Source: Cunninghamia lanceolata (lineage: Eukaryota > Streptophyta > Pinopsida > Cupressales > Cupressaceae). From it: a DNA stretch of 64,000 nt. The notes below the pieces were generated by a model. It made no database searches. It was not told the origin of the DNA and worked only from the letters and a program-made list of their open reading frames with translations. The stretch is taken from the NCBI GenBank assembly GCA_027924645.1, contig BSBN01000850.1, positions 1,829,501-1,893,500 of the forward strand. Reading direction: 5' to 3'. The stretch's first letter is position 1; every line of letters starts with the position of its first letter. A program made the position numbers and the translations under genes. Shown here in pieces: positions 47,322 through 59,546 of the stretch.

Positions 47322-50113
47322 GAGCATGTGGCTCTATGTCATGGTATTATATGACACCATTGAGGTGCCAAGTCAATATCGGTGACTATGTTTTATATTT
47401 GACAATGTTGAGCTTCATGCATTTTTGATGCATTTATAGAATTTTTATGCAAGGCTACACAATTATTCATTACATAGTGGGATTCCTAATCTCCTTAAAG
47501 TCTATTTTGACCAATGTTGGGAGTATTGTGAAAATAATTAATAGTCATAGTGATAGTCATACCTTATGATTTCCTTTCCAAGTGGTTCGACCCTGACCAA
47601 TTTTATGTGATTGAACTTGGTGTATTAATCATGGTCATTTTCTCCAAAAGATTATCGAATTGTTTGGTAGAGAGAAAGTTAATGTTCTCTATGTCTAATT
47701 AATATAGATAAATCCAAACGATCTTTTCTAATTAGTCCATTTTTGCATAAATATTTTAGTTAGTGTGCTACTTCAATGACTCTTTGATTACATTGTAAAT
47801 CATACTTATGACCAAGGAATTCTGTTGTTGATCTCTTGAAAATTAAGTGACCAAATTTAAGTATATCTATATATTAAACAATGTCCTGCAAATGTGTTTT
47901 CTTGTTTATAGCCAAACACTTGTATTTTCTTGTTTTTAGTGAAACACTTTGTGTGATGTAGGGTTATGTTATTGTATGGATCAATGGTGGTTTTATAAGC
48001 ATTATAAGCCTATGGATGTTATGCTTTCTATACTAGTATTTATGTGATTAGGGAGCAAGATTAATAACATGGGAAATGGATTAGAACTTGGGGGTTTTAG
48101 AGAAAGTATGTAAAACTCCTTAGTTGAGAGTCTCTCGTTGAAACAATAATACCTTGGTTAGTTATTGTTGATGGTTTCTTGAGAACTATTATTATTTAGA
48201 TAGTGGATACGAAGGAAGATCAAACCATCCTTGATTTTTAAATACCTCCTTGGTGAAATTGTCAAGAAAGGAGGTTTTGTCTTTAATGTCGAATGGGCTT
48301 GAGATTACTAGTCTCAATTGATCATATTAATACATTAATTTGAAAACCCTTTTATACATAAGTTGTAGTTGGTTGGATTTGTAACTTAAGTTGTTGAATA
48401 ATTTTACTTTACATTCTCTTCCTTCGTATTAGATCTTATTTAGAATCAATATCGGCTTTTGACATAGAATGTGTAAGTACCCTTGAAACCAAGACTTTTT
48501 AATGGATAAGTAGAGATTTTATATTATGAAATTTTTAGGTAAATACCTATGTGGATTTGATGTCATCGAAGTGATAGGGTGACATTCTCTATTGAGACAA
48601 TCTAGAAGGTTATATAAGAATTGGAAGATGTTGTCATCAATCTTATGCGGGTGGGCTTTGTGTTTCGCAATGTATTTTCCTTCCTATTAAATCATCATGA
48701 TATTATTAAGTGACAAGGACAATAGTTGTTGCTTCGATAAATGTTGCTCCATATTGCTTGAGACATTGATTGCCATTGCTTGAGTGTGTAGATTTTAAAT
48801 ATGTGGTAAAACTATAATTTGATCCCAACTACATCGAGGGGAGGTAGTGAGGCCTTTTGTCCATTGTATCACCAGATTTAGGGAATTGTGTTTGCAATGA
48901 GAATTAGCACCCTTGGTGTAACTTAATAAAGTTTTTATGTACTTTTTATATGAATAGATCATTGTGTTAGAACTAATACAACATATGTTTTCTCTTTGAG
49001 GAAATATACGTCTATAACCTAGAGTCTAGTCAGGTGATAGTAGTAACCTTGGAGACCATTATCTCCCCGGGTTGACTAAATGGAATTATATACATAGCTA
49101 TGTTATAATCATTGAAATTTAAAGACAGTCAATTTTCTTCTCTTCAAAAATTGATATATTTCTTAACCCTTGAGGTCGAAGCTCATAATCATAAGAGTAT
49201 TCACTATGTGCTTAGATTCTAAATGTGACGTTAGGGTATCAATAGTTGATCTTGCAAGTAATTTTCTAAATAAGTTAGGGATATCATGAATTAGGAAAAC
49301 CCTTGATGTAAAATTATAGTACATGTATTTGGAAATAGACTTGCCTTAGGTAAACTTGATGTCTCGGGTAGACACCTGATAGGGATTCCTCCACATTAGG
49401 ACTAACTGACAAACACCCCTTTAGGTGTTTTTGGTAGTGTACTAACTTCCGTCGCTGTTTCACCGAGTGGGTGGCAGCTGACGAAGAACTGTCTGGGGTA
49501 GGGAATAACCCTAGAAAGGGCTAGATACCCGCTCACAGTTACACCAAACATAGTGCAAAATAGAACTACATATTCGCAATCCCCGCGTTAGTCTCATCCG
49601 AAGGAGGGGGCCTTGATCCCGTGGATACAGGGTATGTAGGCAGTCTGGACGGCGAAGGATGCCCCCAGTACTCAGGTCCCCTGGATGTAGGGTGTCCTAC
49701 AATTAGCTTCGTGATCTTAATTCTTTGAGTGGTGATTACTGAGTTGTGTTAACATGAGATTGTTAGTTAATTTTGTGCAGATGATAAGGATATGGTCACT
49801 GGGAAGAAAGCAAGCTATCGAAAATGAATGCAGGACGTAATGCATGACTTAAGGTATGCACTCATCCATTGCTCTTATAAGTTATCTTGCATAATGTACT
49901 CCCTCTTCACTAGGTTTAAATTTGGTGATCCTTTAGGATTTGATGGTTTTTAGAAAACTAAATTCAAGTCCTCCCATCTCTGTAGCAAGGATTTAACACT
50001 TCTTAGAAAAAAAAATTCATTTCCTGCATCTGTTAGATCAAAATTTTAATTACTCAGTATTTTTTTAATTCAGAGTTAGTAATATTTTGTTAATAAGGAG
50101 TCAGGTCCTTACA

Positions 50114-51425
50114 ATTTTGTGTAAGATTGGCTTCATCCTTGATCTTTTTCCATCCTTATTTACTTTCACTTTCATGCATTTCTATACATCTAATTTTATC
50201 CCTACCTTATTTCAACTTGTTTCCATACCTTTGCTTTAGTATTAGCCCATACTTCCATGTATTCATTTCTAATCCCAAGATTCACATTTGATCTCTTGAG
50301 TCAATCCTACAATGCATGGGTTTCACTCCTACATGGTGGGGAACTAACCTCAAAGTCAAAATTTTAAAATTCAAAATTGACTGTGGGGAGATAACTTGGT
50401 ACACGTTTGTGAAATTATTCATTATGTCTTAGTATTTAAATACATTCATTTGTGCATTTAGACATAATGGGGCATATCTCAAAATCCTAAGCATTATTAC
50501 AAGGAAAATCATTCCAAGATGTCCTTATTGTTATAGTTCTAAGACATCAAGCCAAGAGCATCTTTTTTTTGGTACTAGGATGACCAACTTTTGTACAACA
50601 TCAACACTTAAATTATTCATCACATTTCCAAGAGCTAAGTGTCTACATCTCCTCATTTAGTTTCCAAACATTGATCTCACATTTATCATTATGAACATTA
50701 TTTATTCAGGTTAATTTTTTGTTAATTGATAGGATTTGATTAATTAGACTAGACAACCCATTAAGAAAATAATTTTTCCCTTACATTTTAGTGAACTTTT
50801 AAGTTTATTTATTAATTAATTTTAGGGATCCAAATTTATACTTTCTAATTACTGTGTCATTTTTCACATCTTGATTAGGGTTTGTGTTCCTACCTAATAC
50901 TACTTCGTTTCAATATATTTTAATTCTATGGTTTGAAGTTACATTGCCTAACCTTACTTTTGCCTAACCTTACTTTTGCCCACCCTACCTATCCTTGTAG
51001 GGACCTTTACGGTTCCGTTTTGGATCTCATTTTTTAACGATATTTTGATTTATATCATATTGTACCTCATTTCTATATCATTTGTCTACACCTTACAGCA
51101 ACAGTATTAAATGCTTACAATTTGCTTTTAATAACAGGATCCTTCCAAGAAGTGTTAATGGCTTAATCAGTGTTTCCCATTTTCAGGTTACTATGTGTTC
51201 AACTTTTGAATTTTTCACTATCCGATGTTGATGCGGTTTTTTCTATCAATTTTAAAAGGCAACAGCGCAACCGGAAAGCCCCGTGGCAGGTAATAACGAG
51301 TATCCATAGGCCTTTTTTCGTATTTACGAACCTTCCCAATATTAAACGCTTTGAGTGTTGTCAGATTTCCATTGACAGCGTTTCAATTTTGGATTTTTCT
51401 ATGTTTACGCGCTTCTCTGTATTAA
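50114..51425. other. spacer between the LARD-like element and the Penelope-like element
   Basis: Mostly AT-rich. Short words near 50950-50990 (ccttacttttgcc) are tandemly doubled. The stretch 51170-51300 is a little more GC-rich and has an AG before and a GT after an open segment with KRQQRNRKAPWQ, so a small exon is possible but unsupported. Confidence 0.4.
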
Positions 51426-51428
51426 TTA

Positions 51429-51530
51429 GCCGATAGGCTTTATATGTGAGCATTATAGTGCTCAGAATTGTCTCACGCTGTGAAAAAATTGCCGGAAATT
51501 TTTCTATACTTATCGGTTGTTCCTATCGGC
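51429..51530. other. cluster of inverted repeats upstream of the Penelope-like element
   Basis: GCCGATAGG (51429-51437) is inverted as CCTATCGGC (51522-51530). Inside lie the perfect hairpin TGAGCA..TGCTCA (51447-51464) and the imperfect palindrome GAAAAAATTGCCGGAAATTTTTC near 51482. Penelope-like elements often carry structured termini, but I see no hammerhead ribozyme core. Confidence 0.5.
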
Positions 51531-51929
51531 GTATTCCTTGAACCTCTTGCAAGTGCTAGTATATAAACGTAAAGAAGGGCAGTAGCAGGAGCAGTTGCTT
51601 GTTACCACCGCCAAAGCATTTGTCTCAGAAGCTTCCATTTGCCCGATTCTTCTCACTCTCAGTATATATATATGCACCAACCTTAAAATATTCAGGCAAC
51701 CTCCCTCTTTGGTGTCCTGCACTGTCCTCCCTGGCGTGTATTTATTCCCCTCTATCTAGCTCTCCTCATCCATCCTGTATGGTTTGCCCCCTCTATGTGG
51801 ACAATTCTATCTCTCTCCTCCATCTGGATCCTATCACCCCTGGTTACCGAACATCTCTCAAATCTACCTCCCCCATCTTCCCCTATCCTTTCATTGTTAC
51901 CCTCTTTAGGTAAGAATGACGGTTGTGTT

Positions 51930-53795
51930 AGCTCTACCAAGCCTATCTTTAAGTTTTTGTCCCCCAATATCATTGATGATTGGGAGTATAAGCTCATTGT
52001 TAACATTTCCAATTTTTGTATCGATCTTCTAACCTTCAATTTTTTAAAAAGAGGTTTGGGCTTTACTATTACGGGCCATCATTCATTCCTAAAGTGGACT
52101 TCTTGATTGAAGTAGAAAATCTTCTTTGGTCGTTGCTTGATGTTGTAGCTAATGAGATCAGACAAGATTGTTTGGTTATGCTTAGACATGCAAACCCCCC
52201 ATGTCGAATGTTCCCAAAGACGAGTTTATTGCCTTCAAGAAACTTGCAAGAAAAAATGACATCATTGTTGTTAAAGATGACAAAGGGAATGTGACCATCA
52301 TCCTAAATACGAAAGACTACATTACCAAAATGCTTGACCACCTAACTTATAGTGGGAGCTATAAGTCCTTTCTCATAACCCCATCTCTAAGATCATGAAA
52401 AAAAGTTAAGAATGTCATCACCCTATCATCATTTGATGACCTTACCAAGAAACATCTCCTTCCTAATAGATAAATTAGCCCACATATTTTATGGCATTCC
52501 TAAAAATTCACAAATTTGGCATACCTCTTAGACCAATTGTTGATACCACCCATTCCCCCACCTACATACTTGTTCCCTTTCTTGCCAAGCTGATCTCTCC
52601 CCTAGGAGAGAAGTTAGGTACCTTCATCAAAGCCTCTACCAATTTTGTTAACTACATGACAAAAAGGTAGAAGATAATGAGATCCTAGTTATCTTTGATG
52701 TGGTGTCCTTATTTACCAAAGTACCTATATGCAACATATATGCAACACTTTGGAATTAATTAGACACAAAATGAATGATGAAATAAATTTTGTTGAATTG
52801 TGCCTGCATTCCATATTCTTCACTTTGTAAGATGTGGTCTATGAACAATTCAATGTAGTTACCATGAGTTTTCCTTTGTCCCTTGTTGTAGCCAACGTAT
52901 ATTTTGAACACTTTGAGGAGTTATCCCTTAACTCCTCCCCCCTCAAATGCTAGATGGTGGAAGCATTATGTTGATAACACCAACATATGTTGGCGTCATG
53001 GCCTTGAACAATTAGACCACTTCCACTCACACTTAAACAATTTGGTTGATTACATTCAATTCACCAAAGAGCTTGAATCTGACAACCAACATCCTTCCCT
53101 AGACATCCTTATGATTATGAATAAATACAATTCCCTTGCTCGTCGAGTCTATATAAAATCTACCCACACATTCTTCTTGCATCTACAATTAGAAAAACAT
53201 CAACCAAGAGCTCTCCCACATATCTCAAGTTTTCAAGTTTAATGGGTACTACAATAAATGCATCTCTAGAAATATTTTAACCTCACTAAAAATCTCATTA
53301 ACCCCAAGCCTAATTCTAATTTATTGGGCACTACCTAGGTTGCCACCCTCCCCTACATAGAAGGCCTCTCTAATAAGATCTCCATAATCCCTCACAAGAA
53401 AGGCATTGTATGTACCTTTAAACCCATCTCTATTGTAAAAAAACTCATCCCTTCTACTAAAGATCCTAGATAGAATTTTTTCAACTTGGGGGGTATATAA
53501 TATTGTTTGCTCCTGTGGGACTCCATACATTAGAGAAACAAGATGATCCATTAGTACTATGATCAAGAGACATAGTGTAGACATTAGGCATGACCATATT
53601 TCCAACTTAGCCCTAGCATAGCACTCCCACTATATTAAGCACCACATTTGTCTTGAGAACACCCAAGTTCTAGTTAAGGAAGATATTTTTCAAGAGGAAA
53701 CTCGAGGAAGGCATCCTTATTACAAATCACCTCACCAATCTTAATTTTGATGAAGGTTGGCATCTAAGCCTAGCCTAGCGAACCTTATTGAACTT
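51930..53795 (+). pseudogene. Penelope-like retroelement: RT and GIY-YIG endonuclease (decayed)
   Basis: Pieces follow the order of Penelope-like proteins. The N-terminal region has FNFLKRGLGF near 52035 and IPKVDFLIEVEN near 52090. RT begins with RKNDIIVVKDDKGNVTIIL near 52250-52310. Next come a KIHK..IPLRPIVDTTHSPTY-type segment near 52510-52560 and FDVVSLFTKVPI near 52692-52730. FPLSLVVANVYFEHFEEL is near 52870-52920. The catalytic box reads YVDN at 52967-52978, with the second Asp lost. The endonuclease follows: GVYNIVCSCGTPYI at 53490-53531 and IKRHSVDIRH near 53555-53590. The C-terminus has TNLNFDEGWHLS near 53740-53770. The frame is broken many times. Such elements in plants are known to me only from conifers ('Dryad'), explained by ancient transfer from arthropods. 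Confidence 0.85.
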
Positions 53796-54105
53796 CCTCC
53801 ATTTGGACCCTCATCCCTCCTAATCTCTCTCCCTTACTTGTTTTCCTTCTCTACCCTCCATCTATTTGACCTCATTAACCATGTGTTGTCTTTCTCACTT
53901 CACCCTTTCCCCCTCCTTACCCTTTTCCTCACCTCTCTACCAGCTCCCTTTCTACCTCAATTTTACCTTCCCCCTCTCTTCGCCCCCCTCTCCTATCTTG
54001 GTTTTTTTGTGTATTGCATCCTTGGTCGCCATTTTGAATTTATGGTTTACTTCTTCTTTCCTTGGGAATGTGCTTATATTATACATATTTGAATGCATGT
54101 ACACT

Positions 54106-54131
54106 CTTTATATATATATATATATATATAT
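54106..54131. repeat. short (TA)n tract after the Penelope-like element
   Basis: About 12 TA units lie some 330 bp beyond the endonuclease end. It may mark the 3' end of the element or be an independent microsatellite. Confidence 0.8.
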
Positions 54132-54239
54132 GGAACTAATAACAATAGAAAATTAAACTTATAATTAACCCCTTTCTATGGATGTTATCTTGTAAGTGTT
54201 GAATTGGTTTTTAGTGTAGCCTCTTAATTAAGGACTCCC

Positions 54240-54620
54240 TTTTAGATGTCGGAGGTGCTTTTCTATAGTACATTTGGCTTTAGATTGCCCTCATAGTAGG
54301 GTTTCAGGTTCATTCTCATGGTGGATAAATTCTCTTCCCCACCACCTCACTATTCCTTAGGATGATGATGACTCTTCTTTAGAGATTCCTATTCTTGTCA
54401 TCCCTTAGATTGTTATTAGTGCTGGTTTGGACCCTTTTGGGTCTAATGCAAGTGATGCTCTTATTGATTCTAGCATGATTTCTTCCCCTATTTTAGTTTA
54501 TGATGATTCTTTATCAGATTCCATCTCCCCATGGTGGATGTGGTTAGAGATATTCTACCTTCTCTACTTAATGCTTCAGTTTCATAGTTGGATACTCTAG
54601 TTAGGCACCCACCTTCTCCT
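54240..54620 (+). pseudogene. fragment with a zinc knuckle (LINE ORF1- or gag-like)
   Basis: At 54247-54291 the plus strand encodes CRRCFSIVHLALDCP, a CX2CX4HX4C knuckle. It is followed by an acidic, Ser/Pro-rich degenerate frame with stops (DDDDSSLEIPILVIP). This resembles the C-terminal part of plant LINE ORF1 proteins. No other domain is near, so the element type stays uncertain. Confidence 0.5.
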
Positions 54621-55227
54621 CGTATGGTGCCCTTGGTGGGGGTGGTGAAGACAATTTATCCTCCTCCCTCTATTCAATTTTAGGACTTCGATAACTATGT
54701 ATTATTGACGTGTGTTTTAGTCACATCAGCACAGATAGAAATTTACACAATGAAACCCCTATCTATCATGAAAGGCTTCAAGATCCCTGAGGATCTGAAG
54801 TCCCAAGTCTCCAGTTGTCAGGTCTTGACTACTTAGTCTTCACCTAGGGTTCATTATGTTTTGTTATTTTCACTTTGGGGACTTACGTGAACCACATGTG
54901 AGGAATCATAGGTTGTGAAGGATGAAATGGAGGAGATTTAAGACATTGACTTAAATATTGCATGACTAATACATTGGAGGATGTATTAAACCTCAAAATG
55001 GGACATAAACATGGTATAAATGGCTTTGACTAGAGAATAAGGTTTGATTCCATCCTCAAGGTTGCTAACCTAGTCATGAAGGATCTATGAGTGAAAGGCT
55101 ATCATTTAACACTTGTCAAATTTCATACAAGAGATGTAAGCATCATGATCAAAGTGATAATCAATGCTAGAAGTAAAAGGAGGACTTCCTTGAGGAGGGA
55201 AAGGGGAGGAAGAGATATGGTTGAGTT
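54621..55227. other. spacer without a supported gene
   Basis: No open frame or known motif is visible. It may belong to the same decayed element as the knuckle fragment. Confidence 0.4.
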
Positions 55228-55318
55228 TAGTTGAGCACTATGCTAGAGGTTGAGGAGAGGGCATGAACATTAAAAAGCCCAAAAAAGGGTCATTGATAAA
55301 ATAAGGAAAGGAGTCTTA
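55228..55318. repeat. dispersed repeat, copy 2
   Basis: Similar to 10281-10375 in the same orientation (agttgagcactat…aaagggtcattgataaaataagga). Confidence 0.65.
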
Positions 55319-55450
55319 ATTTTGTTTATTATGAGGCCTATCTTTTTTATTTCTGTTCATGTGACTATTTACCTTACTGTTGCTGATACTTTTATACTTG
55401 TGGGACTGTTGATCCTAGATTCCTAAACTTTTAGACTTTATTATGTTAAA

Positions 55451-55650
55451 GGAAAACTAATTGGGCAATGTTAGATAGATGCTTGTATTAAGAGAAAATA
55501 AATTAAGTGATGTTAGATAGATGTTTATTTTATAGGAAAACTAATTGGGTGATATTAGATAGATGTTTATATTATAGGAAAACTAATTGGGTGATGTTAG
55601 ATAGATGCTCTATATTAAAGGAAAACTAATTGGGTGATGTTAGTTAGAAA
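55451..55650. repeat. 42-bp minisatellite, about 4.7 units
   Basis: Units start at 55451, 55493, 55535, 55577 and 55620 and share GGAAAACTAATTGGG followed by ATRTTAGATAGATG. The second unit is the most diverged. Confidence 0.92.
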
Positions 55651-57900
55651 ATTGTAATGTGATTTCCTTTATGCTTAAGAGAACTTGTGGTATTTTATGG
55701 CAATGCATGTTTTAAATTTCTTCGGCTATGATATTTATATGTGGAATTAACTTTGCAATTGAGTGCGTAGGTAATACTAACAAACCACAGATTCTGGAGA
55801 TCATCCCACACTTGATGTTGTAATCCCTTGTGAAGCTGATCTAGTTCCACGAGGAACCAAGATCAACTCTGTGTATGATGTAATGTTGTAATGTTAATTT
55901 GCATAAGGTTAATTGGGTTGAGTCTACCCTCTTTTAATTTGAATTATGATATATGTTGTAAGAATTGTCTTTGAATTTTATTTTTAAATTTTAAATTTTT
56001 AGAGACTCTTTTCATGTGTTTTAACTTGACCCTGGGTGCCCGAACTAGGCTAAACTTGACTCTGGGTTATACCCCATGGGTCTAGGGTCCCTTTTGACTT
56101 AGGTAACTCTTGGAAAACCTCTATATGGTCACCTTAACTTTACACTAAAGTTAATTGACGAATTTGGAGGCATGGAGGGATAGGATGAGTGGTACCAACA
56201 CTCAAACCCATCCCTTTTCTCTTCCCAAGGTTAGAGATGACTTCAAGACCCACCAATTGTGGAGGACTTGACTTCAAATCTCTCTCACAATTGGTGAGAG
56301 TACCCATGGAGTTGTGTGGTTATTCATGAGAGGAAAGGAAGGGTAGACACCCTTTCCCTCTTTAACTCCCCTTTTTTCTCCCATGTGTTGGAGAGAGGAC
56401 ATGTGGTAAGGGGTGAGGGAGACTTTAGGGATGGGTGAGTGACATGTGTCAACACCCATCCCTTGGGACATGCTAGTGGTTGGGAGGAAGAGTGAGGAGG
56501 TGACAAGTGTCACCTCCCCATTCCTCTAAGCTCATGGATTGGGCTTATTTTAATCCCGCTTGGGATAAGGTGAGGGGTTATTGAATTTTTGAGAATTTTT
56601 ATTGTTGGAAATTATTTTTGAGAGAAAGATAGAGGGAGTTTGGTGGCTTATGTTAGAGGGGATTTTAGAGGAGCTCTACATCAACTTCTTCCATATTAGG
56701 TCTTTCAAAGGTTGGTTTTCAAGGCTAAGGCCTTCCCCTTGTATTTCAATTTGCTTGCATGATGAATGTGTGAGATGTATTTTTGCTTGTGTTGTATTTT
56801 GTTATTGTGGGAAATATTTAGTAGGGTGTTGAAAGAGCCTCTCCCACTTGGGAGAAAATGCCCATCAAGTGTGGGGTAGGGGAGGAGTGATCCTCCTCGA
56901 GGTCATTACCTTGTTTTGGGATGTTGAAAGCCTTGAGGGCATTTTATGTGATTTTGAGTAATTTGTTATATGGCTTGAGAGCCAAAATATAAACTCCTTT
57001 AGAAATTTTGTTAACATGTTGGCTTGAGGGCATGAGAAAAATTGTATTGAGATATTTTGAAGGAGTGACGCTCTAGAGTTGAGTGTGTCCACTCTCCTAC
57101 CCCTTTTTAAACTTACCTTCATTGAGTTGTGTGTTGTAAATATCTACGGGTGTAATATTGTGCTTTGAGATGTTTGTTGTCTTGTTGTAAAGTGTATTTG
57201 AGTTCCCTAGGTGTGTGGATGACCTTCCTAGCTCAGGAGTGACCCTCTTGCGGGTCTACAGTAGGGAGGAGAGCAGGATGTGTGGTGTTTCTTTCCCTTG
57301 TGTGATATGCAGGTTTCATGGAGCTTAATGTGAAGTTAAAGAATTTAATTGTCTTGGAAAATATTTTATTTTCCTTTACTCTTGAGGCTCTTGAGGAGAG
57401 CTTGGTCTTATCAATAACTTCATCCTTGTTGGTTTTTAAAGAGGAGAACTTCTCTCTCTCTCTCTTGTTGTAAAATTTTATCTTCTTAAGTTGTGAGAAA
57501 ACCTCTTTCATTGTATTGATAGTTTTAGTTTGATAAATTAAATTTTACCATTTATGAGATGATGAAGGAAGGAAATTTATTCTTAAAAGGATAATGATTT
57601 TGTATATTCCTCATAATTCTATTAGCAAAGTTGTAATTTAGTTGTTGTGGTAAATAAAGAGAGTTAAAATTTGATGATTTAGATCTTACCATTTAAGTAA
57701 GTAGGAATTGTAGAAAAGTTGTTTATAAGTCAATTCATTGTATGACAAAATGGAAATATTAATTTGATAAGTATGAAGTTGTTATTATGGTATCTTTTTA
57801 CTAGTAATTATATATATTTATTTTTACTGGTAATTGCTCTTTAATAAACAAGCTGTGTTTTAAATAAAACTGTGATTATATATATATTATTTTTATATTG
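55651..57900. other. spacer, possibly old LTR sequence
   Basis: No coding motif is visible. A near-duplicate word (acttgac.ctgggt) at about 56023 and 56055, and runs such as ggagagg and ctctctct, occur. The general look recalls old gypsy LTRs, but I found no paired copy, TG/CA ends or target duplication. Confidence 0.35.
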
Positions 57901-57905
57901 AAAAA

Positions 57906-57907
<2 letters not shown>

Positions 57908-57950
<43 letters not shown>
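57908..57950. repeat. (TA)n microsatellite
   Basis: About 21 TA units. Confidence 0.95.
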
Positions 57951-57955
<5 letters not shown>

Positions 57956-57959
57956 CTGA

Positions 57960-58390
57960 AATAGATAAAGGAGCCGCTATGGAGTTTCACAGTCTGCGGG
58001 TTTTATGGAAGAGAAAACTATTACATTGGGTGGGGGTTCGAACCGCCACCATCGCCATTGAAAAAGGGTGTGGGGTGGGGGCTCCACCCCCTCCCCACAC
58101 CCCCGATAACTCAAAACACTCCGCGGCCTTGCCTCCATCAGCCCCTCCAACCCACATGCTGCTGCCTGATCCTCCCTCCGCCCAACTCCCTCAGCAGCGC
58201 CGCTGCCTCTCCCTCTCTGCAGTCTCACTCCCCTCTATAGCCTCCCTCTGCCCGCAACCACCACTCAGAGCATCGGCGACTCCCCTTAACCTTGAGCACC
58301 TCCACCACTATGGTCTTGTCCCAAAGCGTCATTGTCGTCCTCCATGGAACCTGCCCACCATTCAATCAAGCCAAACAAAAAAAAAGTATT
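57960..58390. other. GC-rich island between (TA)n tracts
   Basis: C-rich plus-strand sequence from about 58060 to 58370 with proline-coding runs, in sharp contrast to its surroundings. A 164-codon frame starting in the (TA)n tract covers it, but the composition explains it and no domain is seen. Confidence 0.45.
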
Positions 58391-58561
58391 AGGGTTTTCG
58401 TTGATTCAAATGAAAATATGAAATAAAATAATATGCATAGGTTTTATAAAGAAAACCTAATATTGTAACTCAATTGAATAATATATATATATATTTTATT
58501 GATAATTTGAAAAAAATAGGGTTTCAATATTGACAAAAAATATATATATGTATATAACAAT

Positions 58562-58564
<3 letters not shown>

Positions 58565-58645
<81 letters not shown>
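58565..58645. repeat. (TA)n microsatellite
   Basis: About 40 uninterrupted TA units. Confidence 0.95.
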
Positions 58646-58649
<4 letters not shown>

Positions 58650-58773
58650 TCTAATTATAGGAAAATGTGTTTTGGGGTTTAACAATTATCACAAATAAAA
58701 TACCAAAAAAATGAAAAGAAAAATATACATATATTTTATTAAAGAAAAATCTAGTGTTGTAAATATAAATAGC

Positions 58774-58798
58774 ATATATATATATATATATATAAATA

Positions 58799-58876
<78 letters not shown>
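58774..58876. repeat. (AT)n microsatellite, duplicated with flank
   Basis: Two AT runs, each preceded by TATAAATAGC, at 58774-58794 and 58801-58876. The flank repeated together with the run. Confidence 0.93.
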
Positions 58877-58878
<2 letters not shown>

Positions 58879-59199
58879 GTGTGTGGGTGTATAACTTCAC
58901 AATTATTTAAGCCATCATATGCATTTCATATGTGGCTATTTTGACCCAACTTGTAATTTGAAAAAATGTCCAGCTGAGAAAAATGAGAGAAAAAGAGAAA
59001 GAAAGATAACAGTCAAAACAAAGAGGAGGAAATGCGTGACCTCTTCCAAAATCGGGCTAAGAGTACTAATTGAGATTTAATAATCTATTAATCCTTGTTG
59101 GGGGTGATTTAATTAACAAAATTATTTCAAACGTTGAATTAAACCTAGAGCAGAAACCTAGTGGACTTCATCAAACGAAGTAAGTCCTGCTTACGTGAT

Positions 59200-59388
59200 C
59201 TGATCTACCAAGAAATTAGGAATAATGAAAAGGATGCAGAGATAACTCTGATTCACAAAGAACTGATCTACCAAGAAATTAGGAATAATGAAAAGGATGC
59301 AGAGTTAACTCTGATTGATAGAGAACTGATCTACAAAGAAATTAGGAATAATGTAAAGGATGCAGTGATAACTCTGATTGATAGAAAA
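59200..59388 (+). repeat. 63-bp tandem repeat, three units, frame-preserving
   Basis: Units start at 59200, 59263 and 59326. Each is exactly 21 codons (LIYQEIRNNEKDAEITLI with small changes). The frame is open from 59161 to 59430, but its first codon is GTG, so no start is seen. All differences between units leave the frame open. It could be an exon of an unknown protein or simply a satellite without a stop in one frame. Confidence 0.8.
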
Positions 59389-59397
59389 CGTGAAAGA

Positions 59398-59546
59398 GAG
59401 CAAATTAATATACAATTTCAGAAAACGTGAAGGAGAACAGATGTTCGGGCTTTGTTGAAAATGCTAAAATTAAAAGGAGAACAAATTAATATAAAATTTT
59501 TAGAAAACGTGAAGGAGAATAGATGTTCGGGCTTTGTTGAAAAATG
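59398..59546 (+). repeat. direct repeat of about 70 bp, two copies
   Basis: The words CAAATTAATATA, GAAAACGTGAAGGAGAA and AGATGTTCGGGCTTTGTTGAAAA appear in the same order twice, about 80 bp apart. It follows directly on the 63-bp array. Confidence 0.85.

Larger units (their letters stand above)
36599..50113 (+). mobile_element. LARD-like element with giant LTRs carrying captured gene fragments
   Basis: Two direct copies of about 4.9 kb (36599-41490 and 45234-50113) flank a 3.6-kb interior. The first copy is followed directly by an initiator-Met primer-binding site, and the second is preceded by a strong polypurine tract and TGTCATGG, so these are LTRs. The interior has no recognisable gag or pol. 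LTRs above 4 kb with a short non-coding interior fit the description of LARDs (large retrotransposon derivatives). The left LTR lacks the first ~170 bp found at 45065-45233. LTR identity is about 98% by eye. Confidence 0.85.
45065..50113 (+). repeat. 3' LTR of the LARD-like element
   Basis: 5049 bp, from TGTCATGGCCTC to TCCTTACA. The first 170 bp have no counterpart at the left LTR. The rest matches 36599-41490. Confidence 0.88.

Noticed and set aside
36599..50113. Simple segmental tandem duplication instead of an LTR element
   Set aside because: An initiator-Met primer site after copy 1 and a polypurine tract plus TG start before copy 2 fit LTRs better, though the missing left start leaves some doubt.
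51429..51530. Hammerhead ribozyme near the Penelope-like element
   Set aside because: Hairpins are present but the CTGANGA and GAAA core arrangement was not found.
57898..58392. 164-codon plus-strand frame in the GC-rich island
   Set aside because: It starts in a (TA)n tract, is Pro/Ala-rich from composition and lacks domain similarity.
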